Below, in pieces: positions 37,435 through 49,879 of a DNA stretch of 64,000 nucleotides. Numbering within the stretch: position 1 is the stretch's first letter; each line of letters begins with the position of its first letter. The position numbers were made by a program, and so were the translations under genes. The notes under the pieces are model-generated. The model was not told where the DNA came from. It made no database searches and saw nothing but the letters and a program-made list of their open reading frames with translations. The stretch spans positions 48,974,501 to 49,038,500 of the forward strand of contig NC_081414.1 of the NCBI RefSeq assembly GCF_030272615.1. The letters are read 5' to 3'. The stretch comes from Cryptomeria japonica. Lineage: Eukaryota; Streptophyta; Pinopsida; Cupressales; Cupressaceae.

Positions 37435-40400
37435 CTATGTGTAAAACCTGTGAAGGTGCATGTTGTTTATAGGATCCTCCAAAGGTTCACCCTCTGGGGT
37501 TGAGAGCTGATATGCACCATATCCATAGACTGCTGTAATGATGTAAGGACCAAGCTAGTTTGGTTCGAACTTGCCCTTCTTCTCTCTGCCTTGCTGATTT
37601 TTAGGATTTTCTTTGAGAACTAAGTCACCTACCTCAAATGTGAGAGACTTTACCTTATGATTGTACCTGCATCATTCCTTGACTGAATGATGTGTATCTC
37701 GAGTGATTGTCTTCTTTGATAAAAGAACTGAGATAGAATTACTAGCATGTGGACTACACAAGCCCATATGCGTGTCACTTAAAGAAGTTTGGGCATCCCT
37801 AATAACAAAGTCCTTTGAGGAAGCTCCATTAAAGGTCCATTGATGTGATGTATTGACAAAATGGAATGGATTTGCAGAACAAGTGGATGAGGAATGAAGG
37901 CTTATGATTGCGAAAAGAAGTGAAAGTATCATGACATGATGGAGACTTAGGAACAACAAGTGTTCTTTTTTACTTGAAATTTTAGAACTTTTTCCCCTAG
38001 TTATTTTGATATTAGGGGAGATCAAATCTTTCTCTTTTTCTTTCATAGGATTTTTATCCTTGACCTTGATTTTTTCAGAGTCCAATAGCTTTTGATTTTG
38101 ATTTGTACTAGAGGACTTTTCTTTATTTTTGACTTTTAGATTTTTCTTTTCAAAGCTTGATTTTTTATCCCCAATGAGTAAGGGATTTTGTAATTCTTGT
38201 TGATCCAAGTCTTGGAGCGGAGTGGAAATGGAATGAGTAGATGAAATAGTAAGGATATGTGAGTTCTCAAGAGGGTTGGTGATACGCTCAATAGATTCTT
38301 TGTTGGAACCACTCTTAGGACTATTGATATCAAGAGTTGCTTGCACCACTAGAGGATATTTGCATTTAGACTTAGTAGCCACAACACTAGGTGGTTCACA
38401 CCCAATTCCTTGGCATTGCAAATTGTTTATAGGATGTTCTTGTCGACTAAATGTCTTAGGAGATAGTGGGATTTGATCAACATAAAAGATATACTAACCA
38501 CATCCCATGTCCTTAATATTGAAATTTTCTTTGATCTCTTCTTGTTTTGATGTAGAAGCTTTCAAGGATTCCAGATCAACAAATGATGATGAAAGAACAA
38601 TCTCTCGATTGAATGGGATTGTTATTTCTGATCCAGGTCACAGATTGTTGCAATATATGAATGGATTTGGATCAGCTTTGACGGTCACTTCAACTCCATT
38701 ATATGGGAACTTGATACCTCGATGATATGTTGAGGGAATAGCTCTCATTTCATGAATCCATGGGCATCCCAAGAGTATGTTGTATGTGAGATCCAGGTCT
38801 AGGACTTGACAAGCCACATCCTTCGTAACTGGCCCAACTCTGAGAGGTAAAGTGACTGTGCCTTTAGATGAACGCTTTTCGTCATCATATGCCTTGATGG
38901 TAATTTTGTTTGTAGCATTCACATCTTTATCCGAATATCCCAATTGTATTATTGTGTTCAAAGTACATATATTGAGTCCAGATCCTCAATCTATTAGGAC
39001 TCGTTTTATTTGATGTTTGTGTAGGAAGGCTTCAATGTGTAAAGGTGCATTATGTGGTTGGCTCACGAAGGCGTCATCAGCTTCTGTGAATGTAAGGGAG
39101 TGTGGAACAGAAAGGTATCCCACCATGGCATGAAACTGGTCCACGTTCAGATCAGTGGAGACAGTAGTATCTCTCAAAGTTTTGTCAAGAATGGCTTTAT
39201 GTGCAGGGGATATGCATAAAAGCTCAAGAATGGAGATAAGCATGGGTGTCTTCCCTAATTGTTCTACCAGATCATACTTAGGTTTGGTTGATGAGGAAGC
39301 AATGGTTTTAGCTGGAGCACCTTGCAGGGTGAGCTTACCTCATCCAGTTATGACATTACATTCAGAGGTGGGTTCAAAAGAAGGTCCAATACCTTTTAGG
39401 ACAATTTTAGGTCTTTGGGTAGAATTTTTAGGTGTTTTATCCTTTATGATAATGGTAGAGACATAATTGTCCATCGAAATGTGATTAAAAGTTGAATCAT
39501 AGTTATAAGATGCTCTGGTATAGTTGGTCTGGTCATCTGTGGCTTTAGCTTTTCCCTTGTCATGTTTTGGGAATTGTTCCTTAAACATCTCATGTTCTTG
39601 ATTGGATGAATGTCCTTCGATCTCAATGTCACCTCTATCAATAAGATCTTGTATAATGTTCTTCAGCTGATGACAATTTCCTATTTTATGGCCCTTGGTT
39701 TTGTGATATTCGCAGTATTCATCATCATTCCACCCATTTGGTTTGACCTTTGGCTCATATGGAGGCATATATGGAATTGTTATTATTTTGTTTGCCACTA
39801 GCTTCTTGAAAGCTGACTCAAGTGGTTCTCCCAATTGGGTGTATTTCCTTCGTGGTTTTGAAGTTGTTTGAATATTCACTTGATTGTTTGTAGAGCTTGA
39901 TCCAGAAAAAAATGATTTTGGATCGTACTGTATTGGCATCAACAACACCATCATTGACTGTGTTCTTGTTTTTATTCCAAAATCTTGGCTTGTCTTTTCC
40001 TTTAAAGTCCTCTTTGTTTTCTTTGAATATCTTAATTACTCCTTGTTCAATTAGGACCTTCTCTGTTGCTAAGCCTTTTTTAATGACGTCCTTGAAAGTG
40101 GACAAGAAAGATTTCCTTAAGTCATAACCAATGTCTTTGTTGACATTTTGGGTGAACATCTCTACCATTTGTTTTCGTGGAATTTCACAAGAGCATGTGC
40201 TGGCTAGATTTCTCCATCTTTGTAAAAATGATGAAAAAGATTCTCCATCCTTTTGCTTGGTGTTGCACAAAGTAGTGACTAATATGTATGTCTCTATGTT
40301 GTATGAGATATGTTGGATAAATGTCTCTACTAAGTCACCCCATGACTTAATTCCAGGTGGGAGTTGGGAGAACCATTGCATAGCTTGATCACCTAAGCTC

Positions 40401-40758
40401 TGTGGGAATAATCTCATCAAATATGTCTCTTTTGTTGCTACTTCAATGCAAGAAGTGAAAAAATGTCTTATATGTGCCATAGGATCCCCTTTTCCTTTGT
40501 ACTTATCAAACTTAGGTGTCACAAAGTGTGTAGGAAATGGAGGCATTGTAATGATTTTGTCAAATGGATAGGGACATATGTCTCTCATTGTGTAAGTTGG
40601 CTTCGGTGTATTTATGTCCTCCATTTTCTTTTGTAAGTCCTTAATTTGCTGCTCCAAATTGTTCTTAGGTGGAGACCGACTTCTTGGACCATACCCCATG
40701 CCTGAGGCACCGGGTGGAGGAGGAGAATGTTGCATATATGGATGATACTAATCATACA

Positions 40759-41806
40759 TGTATACACCTAAAAAATGGTCTAAAGATAGTTAATTAAATA
40801 CACAGTTATTTGATTAATTCCCCTTCCCAATTAATTGAATTCACAAGCAATTTAATTAATTTCTCTATTCATCTACTAGTAAATAAATCTAGATGATTTA
40901 TTTATATAGTTCATAACACATCCCCCTTTGATTAATTAATGTCTCCCCATATTAATCAATTCTTCTAATCCCTAATTAACATTAACAAACTCAAGTTTGT
41001 TGAGATTAATTACCATTTTCCAATTATTTGAATTTCTAAATTCAAATGAGCACATGGCTCCTAACTTTAACCACCCAACCTAACCATCTGCTAACTTAAC
41101 CCATTCAATCTAATCTTGGGTCTAACTAACCCTATCCAATCTTGCACATCCTAACCTCTTTATCCTAACCTCCCATGGTGTGGATATTCTCTTCTTGAGA
41201 CACATGGCACTTTTGCCACATGTCTCCTCCCTTGGACACTTGCCCTCTCTTGAGCAAGGCTCCTAGAAACTTGTCACCACAGAGATGACAAGTGTCTCTT
41301 CCTCCATCCTCTTCTCCAACTTCCTCAATCTTGGCCCTTGATATCTTTAGATCAAATCTAGACCGTCGATTCCTACCACCTTAGCTTTGGCCTTGGAATT
41401 CCTATAAATATCCCCCATTTTGGAGCAATAGGGATCCCATCTCATATCAATTTAGGCATCATTACTATAAGCAATTTGCATTTCAATTATCTAGTAATTA
41501 GCTTTTGGATTTATCATAGCATATTAATCTAGTTTCTTAAATCATGCATTTCATATCATCTCCATAGTCAATCATGATCAAATAGCTACTCAACTCTTGA
41601 GTTGTCACTTTGGAGGTCATTGCTATGCTGAGAGCCCATCAATCCAACACCTTCAAGGTCCTCAAGAATAGAGGAAAATGGAACATTTCAAGGAAGGCTT
41701 ATGGTTTGCATCTTTGATTTAGTTTTGAAATTAAGCTTTTCAATTATACTTTATTGTCTCATTATATGTGTATGCCTCTTATACTAACAACATTTTTAGC
41801 ATCACA
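40759..41806 (+). repeat. Gypsy-2 5' LTR
   Basis: 1048 bp, with the primer site four bases downstream. A TATAAATA box at 41403-41410 lies a plausible distance upstream of the transcription start. Confidence 0.93.
41403..41410 (+). promoter_or_regulatory. TATA box of Gypsy-2 5' LTR
   Basis: CTATAAATATCCCCC matches a plant TATA box and recurs in the other LTR near 50508-50522. No transcription start can be read from sequence alone. Confidence 0.55.
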
Positions 41807-41810
41807 TTAG

Positions 41811-41830
41811 TTGGCGCCCACCGTGGGGCC
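41811..41830 (+). other. Gypsy-2 primer binding site
   Basis: TTGGCGCCCACCGTGGGGCC lies four bases after the LTR. The TGGCGCC core is typical of plant Tat/Athila Gypsy elements. I do not name the primer tRNA. Confidence 0.85.
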
Positions 41831-44797
41831 TAGCCCCTTTGATCTTTAACAAGTTTGCTTGTAGGAAATTTCATTGACAGGTTGATTAGCTTTTTCAAAG
41901 TGCGGATTAGCTCTCTTGGCCTCTTGAATCATGTTCTTGGTCTCTATTGTGGCGTTTCGGCACCTTAAATGGCTTTTATGGGAGATTCCTCAACTCTGTT
42001 TTTATGTTTTTCTGTACTTTAGCATTTTCAGTCTGTACTTTAGCATTTTTGGTATGCATTGTGGCATTTTTGGTACCTTTGTCAGCGTTTTCGGTATATT
42101 TGACAACGTTTCTAGTTTTTAAAGCAGCGTTTCTGGTGTGCAGAATAGCGTTTCAGGTGTGCAGATGAGTGTTTCTAGTGTTTAGAGCAGCGTTCTTGGC
42201 ATATATGATGGCGTTCTTGGTCAATTTGATGGCGTTTTTAGTTTTTTATTAATTTTGCAAATATTGTATGTCGCATTCCTCATTTCTGCTTCTGGACTAT
42301 CATTTTCCTAAACCTAATGCGCAGATTGTTGGTTTTGCAGGTACTTATTTCGCTATGAAAGACCAGAGTCATAAACTATTTTGCCATCAAAGAATGCAAT
42401 ATAAACTACTAACTTTGTTTGCAGCCACAGGATTTTGCACTTATATTTGTTAAAATTAGGCACATAGACTAATTACAATGGAAATGAACAAACATGTCTT
42501 ATGTGTTTTGATGATAGGCGAGTATGCTCTCACCTTTCTTAGGTGATTAGAAAGCCAGACTCATCCTTTGCTTTCAATAGTGCATATCTTTTGTGGGCCT
42601 ACCCTCCCGAGGAGTAATAACTCTTAGCCATTAAGGTCGGTGAGAGGGGAACGACCCAAGTGGGAACAGCTAATGCCAAGTACTCCAACCCACTATAAAA
42701 TAAATGTGTTTTTGATGAAAATCAAAGCAACAACAGTGCTCAGGAATATCTCTCCTCTGTACCTTCGGGTATATCAAACCTTGGTTTTCAAGGCTGGGAG
42801 CCCTCTTAATTGAGTTTATACCCTGACGCACTGAACGGATCCCTTACTAGTTCCAAGTAAATTAGAAGCTACCTAGTTTACCTCCGAACATTATTAAATT
42901 CTTAGTGCATGGAGGGGGAATAATCTATCCTTAAGATACTCACCACATGTCCCTCTTGAACGTATGTGCGAACTCCCCTTCTGAGACCTTATTGCTAGGT
43001 TCATAATGAGACTCCACTAGCTCTCGCAAAGGCAAAAACACAGGAGCCCTTTAGGAGGTGACAAGGCTGTGTGAGCTGATAGGGTACCAAGTTGTGGGCT
43101 AAGAACTGATAATGAATCCAATATCCTTAGGATAGACTAATTGATGTGTTTTCAAATTGTTCAAAACCCGTGAAAACTTGGGCTTTCTTTAAAGCTTCTT
43201 GAACATACACTTTATGTGTCCTTTGGGACAAAAATACAATCTGAATTCTATGTTTGTAAGTCAAGTCAAGATATCATCCATTGAAATACAACAAACATTG
43301 AAAACTCAAACTTCAAATTGTCAAATTCACAAGTTTCACAACAGGTTAGCTCTTTCAGTAAAAACGGTCGTATCCACGGTCCAAATAGTCACATTCACAG
43401 TCCAAACCTTAGCTCTTTTGGTCCAAACATTAGCTTTATTAGTCCAAACAATTGTATTCATAGTCCAAACATTAGTACTTTTGGTGCAAACAGTTGCATC
43501 TAAAGTTCAAATAGTCGCATCTATAGTTCAAACTGTCGCACCTAGGGTCCGAACAGTCACATTTCCAGTTCGAATGTCAGATCTATTGGTGTGAATGTCA
43601 AATTTCTCATAGTTTAACATTAACTCTCTAAGGTTGAACACATTAGAGTTTCTGGTCTAAACATCAGAGTTTCTGGTCTAAACATTCGAGTTTCTGGTCA
43701 GTTTAACAATGTTTCTGGTTAGTTTGTCAGCGTTTCTGGTAATTTTGCCAGCGTTTCTGGTCCATTTGGCAATATTTCTGGTCTGTATAGCAGAGTTCCT
43801 GGTCTAAGAAGTAACTCTCTCGGTCTAAAGGTCGGATCCCTTGGTCTAATCAACAACTCTTGTGAGTTGCATATCAAATTGCTCATGTTGCAGCATCAAA
43901 TCTCCTAGTTTGTGCTTGCTAGGTCTACATATCCGTTTTCTGAGTCTGAAAAATCACAAAATTGGGTCAAAACAATAATCTCCTAAGTTTAAACACCCAA
44001 TTTGCTAAAGAACACATCATCATTTGACCTTTAGAGTCACTGTATTGCAGAGCAGAGTTTCTGGTCTGTTTGTTAGCGTTCCTGGTCTATTTCTCAGTGT
44101 TTCTGGTCTGTCTCTCAACGTTTTTGGTCTGTGTGTTAGCGTTTCTGAGGTACAGAACAATTTTTCTAGTCTGTTTGTCAGCGTTTTTGGTCTGTCTGTT
44201 AGTGTTTCTGGGGTTTAGAACAGTGTTTCTAGTCTGTTCCTCAACGTTTTTGGTCAGTATAGAAGAGTTCTTGGTCACTTTGTCAGCATTTCTGGTAAAC
44301 TGCATCAAAATCAAAAAACAAAAACAACCCATTTCTCAAACAATCAAACATAGAGAGTAGGTCATCTTGTTGGGTCATTCAATCAGGTTATCTTTTGTCA
44401 AAAACAGATTCAAGAACAAGACACACAAAAGTCTCAATTATTCACCTCAAACAAGTTAAAGATCAAACACCTTAAAGTGCAACACCACATTGTCTTTGAT
44501 AAACTGATCGTTCAAACATAGTTTCTCATTAGGATCTATCATCCTTTAATCACAAAACTCCAACACTTGATCAAAATAACCTCGTTCTCTATCATAGGAT
44601 ATATCGTTCCTATTGAACTTGGTCATATCAAAAATCACAAAATTTGCACTCCAAAACTAAGATCGAAAAAACTTGCAAACAAGCAAATACTTGAAAAAGA
44701 TCATTTTGTGTCTATCCATCTAGAACTTTTACCTCAACAATTGATCACTTATTATAACACATTAAACAAGATTTAAACCTTGAAAAACTTTCAAAAC
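41831..44797 (+). repeat. Gypsy-2 long leader with GCGTTTCTGGT repeats
   Basis: No protein domain is recognised. 41940-42240, 43340-43860 and 44050-44310 are tandem, degenerate units of about 24 bp centred on GCGTTTCTGGTCTGT or the variant AGTCCAAACAGT. 42500-43100 is single-copy and resembles in style the Gypsy-1 leader at 52700-53270. ORFs across the repeats (FLVCLSAFLVCL type) are repeat translations. Confidence 0.75.
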
Positions 44798-47309
44798 ATG
44801 TGTATGCTCGTTCTAACCAGGGCTCAGAGACGAAAGATTGCAGAAACAGAAATAGAAACGTTTGAAATAACTGAAGACTATAGAAACATGGAACACGAAG
44901 ATGAAATACAAGTTGAAGAGGAAATAATAGAACAACATGTCAGAGATATCAAAAAAGATCCTCAATTTGATAAATTTATGCAGAAAATATTGGAGGGAGA
45001 AAAAGAAAAATATTTCCTAATGTTAGTAAAATCTGGTGCTAAACTCCCCCAAGATTTTGATGTGAACAAATTGACACAAAAGAGAAATGACCCCCCCCTT
45101 AATAACGAACAATACGAGGATATTTTTGATCTCAAACTCAATGACACGTCAATTCCTAGTAACACTAGAAACAATGAGGAAACTTACATTCCCACAAGGG
45201 ATGAAGTAGAAATTCTAAATAACACTCAATCCAATGAGGATACAAAAAGGGATAGAGATGATATCAGAAGAGATCAAGATCCTCCTAGAATGCAAAATCA
45301 TGGCTATGCAAGAACAAATCATGTGGATAATCCTATCACAACTCTTGCACAACAAATAAAAACACTAAAAATGCAAATTCAAGATATGCAAAGAGGAAAT
45401 GTTATAAGATACCCACTGCAAGAAATCTGTCCTTATCCATTCGACATAAACCTAAACATGAGACCATTTCCTATAGGTTTCGAAACTCCTAGATATGAAA
45501 AATATGATGGAAGCACTGACCCTCAAGATCATATAAGGGAATTTTGCACAATGAGTATGGAGTTTGCACATGAGGATACATACTTAATGAGACTATTTCC
45601 AAAAAGCTTAACTGGACTAGCTATGGAATGGTTCTCCAAACTTACATCTGGAATCAGATCATTCTCATAATTGGTGGATAAGTTTGTTTCACAATACGCT
45701 TATAACATCCAACATGAAGTAACCATGATAGACCTGTGTAACACAAAACAAAAGAGTGGAGAACCCTTCATGACATTCTTACAACGATAGAGGCGGTTAG
45801 CTTCGAGGTATCCTCGTATAGTGCCAGAGTATGAAAAAATGGACATATTCATAGACAACTTAAACGATCAAATGAGTTATTACTTAAAAATGCAAGGAAA
45901 TCAAAGTTTCACGAAAATGATTGATGATGGAATCAGAATGGAGGAAGCCATGATAAAGAAAGGTGAGTTGAAAATATTCAAAGAAGGAGTTCACCCTCCT
46001 AACAACACTAACAACAACAATCACAATGATAAACCAAAGTTTTGGATTAGAAATCATAATGTCGTCAATGATGGGATAGTGGATAACAACAATGTAAAAC
46101 CAAAACAACCGGTTTTTAATTTATCTACTCACTCAGTGGCAGCTCAACAAAACAACAATAACCAAAAAGCAACTATTAAGAATTTCTTTCGAAGATAATT
46201 GACAAACATTGGTGAACCTCTTGGATCTGCATTAAAAACGCTTATCGCAAACAAATTGATTACTTTACCAGAAGAAAGAAACTTTGAACCCAAGGTAAAA
46301 CTTGTTTGGTGGAATGACAACCATTATTGTGGTTTCCATCGAAACAAAGGACACCAAACAGATGCTTGTCAACGATTAAAACATGTCATCCAAGATTTGA
46401 TTGATAATGGAATAATAACTGTGGATGGACATACAACAAATGAATCTCGCACAGCTTTCAAAACTCCGCTTCCTAACTACGAGAAAGGTGAAACATCAAT
46501 AGGGCAAAATGGTAAAGGCAAAACAAAGGTAAACTATGCTCATATATATGACAATGTGGTAAATGTGATCGTGGTTAAAGAGAAATAATATCAAGAACCC
46601 GCTCATGTTATCACACGAAGCAAAGCCAAAGTTATTTTGGCGGGTCCTACAACAAACACAACATCCGCTACAACAAAACAATACAATCTAGTAGAACAAT
46701 TGCAGAAAACACCTCCACAAATATCCATCTTGGAGTTGTTGAAACTCTCACCCACACACAAGGAAATTCTTGAACGAGCATTAGTAGATACCACCATATC
46801 CAAAGATCTTGATATTGATCAATTCCAAACCATGGTGGGAAACCTCACAACCCCTCAATGCTTATCATTTACCGAAGAAGACGACATGTCCTTGCAGCAT
46901 CCCCACAACAGTCCTTTGCATATTGAAGTCCTCATTCATAAAACGCGAGTCAAACGTGTTCTAATAGATGGTGGGACTGGCCTAAATATTTGCTCATTAA
47001 GTCTTGTTTGTGCTTTAGGATATTTAGAAGATGCAGTTGATGTCCGGAAAAGGATCACTATAAAAGCATATGATGAAGAAGAACGTTCCTCCAAGGGAAC
47101 TGTGATACTACCCATCAGAGTGGGACCTTTACAAAAAGACACAACATGCCAAGTTATAGACTTGGACTTATCGTATAATATACTCCTAGGGAGACCATGG
47201 ATCCATGACTTGCAAGCTGTCCCATCAACATACCATCAGTGTGTAAAATTTCCATACAATGGAGAGGAAATCACTATCTCTTCAGATTCAAATCCATTTC
47301 AATACTGCA
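44798..47309 (+). pseudogene. Gypsy-2 gag-protease, truncated before RT
   Basis: The start is ATG 44798 (MCMLVLTRAQRR; ATG 44804 is equally possible). One frame carries a Glu-rich N-terminus, the capsid core (GSTDPQDHIREF, MRLFPKSLTGLAMEWFSKL), a knuckle YCGFHRNKGHQTDAC (CxxHxxxxHxxxxC) and a retropepsin-like protease (RVKRVLIDGGTGLNI, LDLSYNILLGRPWIHDL). In-frame stops are at 45668 TAA, about 45788 TAG, 46196 TAA and 46586 TAA; all are one base from Gln or Trp. Pol homology ends at about 47309, where it joins antisense PMD sequence, so a deletion removed RT, RNase H and integrase. The 265-residue protease segment itself has no stop. Confidence 0.92.
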
Positions 47310-48166
47310 GCATATCACGTCATGAATACATACGGCATCTCCACTGCATCCTCAGGCCAAATCTTACAATCCCTGTATGGTCTCCATATCACAGTATCCA
47401 GATCATCCAAGGACCGTTGCCAATACTCTAATTTGCCCAGCTTTCGCTGGACAATAATACCTAGATACCCCTCAGCATAAGGCCTGCCTATAGGTCTATC
47501 TCTATCAGCCAATGGTTGTGTGATAGGTTGATGCTCCTAGGCCCATATCTGAAGCACAATCACCCCGACTGATAACGCAGTTGATCCCTAATACACAACT
47601 CGGTGCAAGTCATGATACAAATGCGCCAACATACATGACCCCCATGTAAAGAAGGTCCCCTCTATAACCATCTTCTCAAGCAAATGACCCCATCCAACAG
47701 ATAATCCCTTTGACCTGTGATCAGGACAAAGGAAGCCTCCAATAAATCTGGCAAGCACAGTTGGTAATGTGACATATCCTAACTCTAGCATCTCCTGCCA
47801 CACAATATCATACCCACCTATCTCATCATCCTCAAACACTCTGCAAAGTGCTTGTGTCCCACCCCGCTCACTGAGATCATAATATACTAGATCACCCATC
47901 ACAGGGATGCGCAGAATTCGATAGACATCCTCAGGTGTCACCGTAATCTCTCCCGTTGGCAAATGAAACGTGTTATGCTCACTATGCCAACGCCCTGCTA
48001 AAGCTGTCAGTAATCCCTGGTTTATCAAAGGTTGGGGCATGTCAAGAAGGGAAGACAAACCACACCTGCCAATGTGGTCTCGCTCCACTTGGCTAAGGTA
48101 GGGTATCAACATCCATGTTTTCGGGAAATGCTCCCGAGACTGAAGAACGGTAAAGTGCTCCAGCAA
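47310..48166 (-). pseudogene. plant mobile domain (PMD/MAIN-like) ORF, antisense in Gypsy-2
   Basis: Minus-strand frame. A 192-codon open stretch (48166-47588) has INQGLLTALAGRWHSEHNTF, GEITVTPEDVYRILRIPVMG, GFLCPDHRSKGLSVGWGHLL and WGSCMLAHLYHDLHRVVY. After a stop at 47588 the same frame continues (GYLGIIVQRKLGKLEYWQ, VIWRPYRDC, EMPYVF) to the deletion joint near 47310. It is clearly homologous to the PMD ORF in Gypsy-1 (shared TALAxRxHS, TxEDVYRIL and VGWG patterns), yet diverged, so both elements inherited it. The C-terminal third is lost. The N-terminus may extend past 48166, where repeats begin. Confidence 0.88.
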
Positions 48167-49865
48167 TCAAATCATCTCATCATATCAGTTTCTTGATTTA
48201 TCTATCTATCAAATCAATCTATTTATCGATTTATTTTGCTCAACTGAGATTTTTATCAAATCTCGTTGGGCCCCTATCAATGACGCTCATCTATCATGAG
48301 GTCATTATCAAACTTATCTCATCTCATGCGTGCATCGAGATAATCAGAACTGATCATCAAATTTATCAATCAGGAGTGTTTAATTTTATCAATTAGATAG
48401 CTACTCAAATTTTACCCATCAAAAACCAAAATCAAATCAACAACAAAGTCAACCAATCGATAAATCAAATCATTTTCTCGAAAAATAAAAAAATCAGAAA
48501 AAACAAGAAATTGTCAAAATCGAAAAATCAAAAAATCAGAATAAACGAGAAATTGTCAAAATCGAAAAATCAAAAAATCAGAAAAACGAGAAATTGTCAA
48601 AATCGAAAAATCATCAAAATGGAAAAATAAAAAAATCAGAAAAAACGAGAAATTGTCAAAATTGAAAAATCAAAAAATAAGAAAAAACGAAAAAATCGTC
48701 AAAATCGAAAAAACAAAAAATCAAAAAATCGTCAAGAAAAAAAAAAAAAAAACCTCCCCCCCCCGCGGCTCCACCCACAGCGTCGGCGGTGCCTCCCGCA
48801 GTGCTGGCAACGCCTCTCGCAGCGCCGATAGCGGCCGTGGTGCTTCTCGCAGCGCCGACAGTGCCGGTGGTGGTGCCGGTGGCAGCCGTCGGGCCTCCAC
48901 CACCGCCATTCCGTCTTCCCGCCAAAATTTCAAAAAATTTCAAAAAAAAATAAAATTTTAATGTATTTTTTTTAGCAAAAAAAAATGCATGTATAAATAA
49001 ATTTTTTTTTTTGGGATGCACAATGGATTTTTTTTTAAAATCCGAAAAAAAAACCCATTTCGGAAATTGAAAAACCCATCTCAAAAATACAATTTTCTTC
49101 CCAACCCATCTTACACAAACGCTAAAAAATGATTTTTATGCAAATAGCTAAAATTTTCAAAAATCAACTAAAAATTAACAAAGTTGGGTTTTCTCGAAAT
49201 ACGTATTGGTGGACCATATGCCGGAGGATGCTCATATCACCGAACTCGCTCGAACCTATGCTGGTGGTACGGGATCGCCATTTCCTTTCTCCAGAGCAAA
49301 TTTTCTCCAAAAGCTGCAGTGCACAAATGAGGAGTGGTAAAAAGGAATTCACCTTTTTAAACTCATAATGGGGCATTTAAATGGGATTTTTATTCCACTT
49401 ATTTCTTATCCGGAAATGAATCGGATTGGCTCTAAAAATCTCTAAAAATCGGAAAATCATTAAAAATCTAAAAATCGAAATAATTTCAAAAAATTTCAAA
49501 AAAATCGCAAAAAATTCACAAACATTCGAAAATTATCCGATTCATCTCCCGAGGGGGTATCCTCGCATTGATATCTATCAATCAACATCTGGGGCATCAT
49601 ATCGAGATTTATCATCTCCAAAATCGAAACCGCATCATATCGAGATTTATCATCTCCAAGATCAAAATCACATCATATCGAGATTTATCATCTCCAAAAT
49701 CGAATCAACATCATATCGAGATTTATCATCTCCAAATCAAATCAGTATCATATCGAAACCAAATCTGCATCAAATCAAGATCAAATCTACATCCTATCAA
49801 AATCAATATCAGCAACATCATCAATCAAGTTTTCTTTGAATCAACGCGTCGTCACACATCGCTTC
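48167..49865. repeat. Gypsy-2 3' region: tandem repeats and a GC-rich island
   Basis: 48475-48745 has about five units of about 42 bp (CGAAAAATCAAAAAATCAGA plus AAAAACGAGAAATTGTCAAAAT). 48756-48918 is a GC-rich block (CGCAGCGCCGA, CGGTGGTGGTGCCGG) whose minus-strand frame encodes Ala/Gly/Thr-rich peptide inside a 142-codon ORF (49084-48656). 48920-49190 is A/T homopolymer-rich. 49595-49790 holds four to five 38-bp units (CATCATATCGAGATTTATCA plus TCTCCAAAATCGAAACCG) at 49595, 49633, 49671 and 49709. The GC-rich block might be the low-complexity N-terminus of the antisense PMD protein, but no continuous frame connects them. Confidence 0.75.
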
Positions 49866-49879
49866 AAAGAGGGGCAAAA
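49866..49879 (+). other. Gypsy-2 polypurine tract
   Basis: AAAGAGGGGCAAAA directly precedes the TGTATACACC start of the 3' LTR. Confidence 0.9.
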
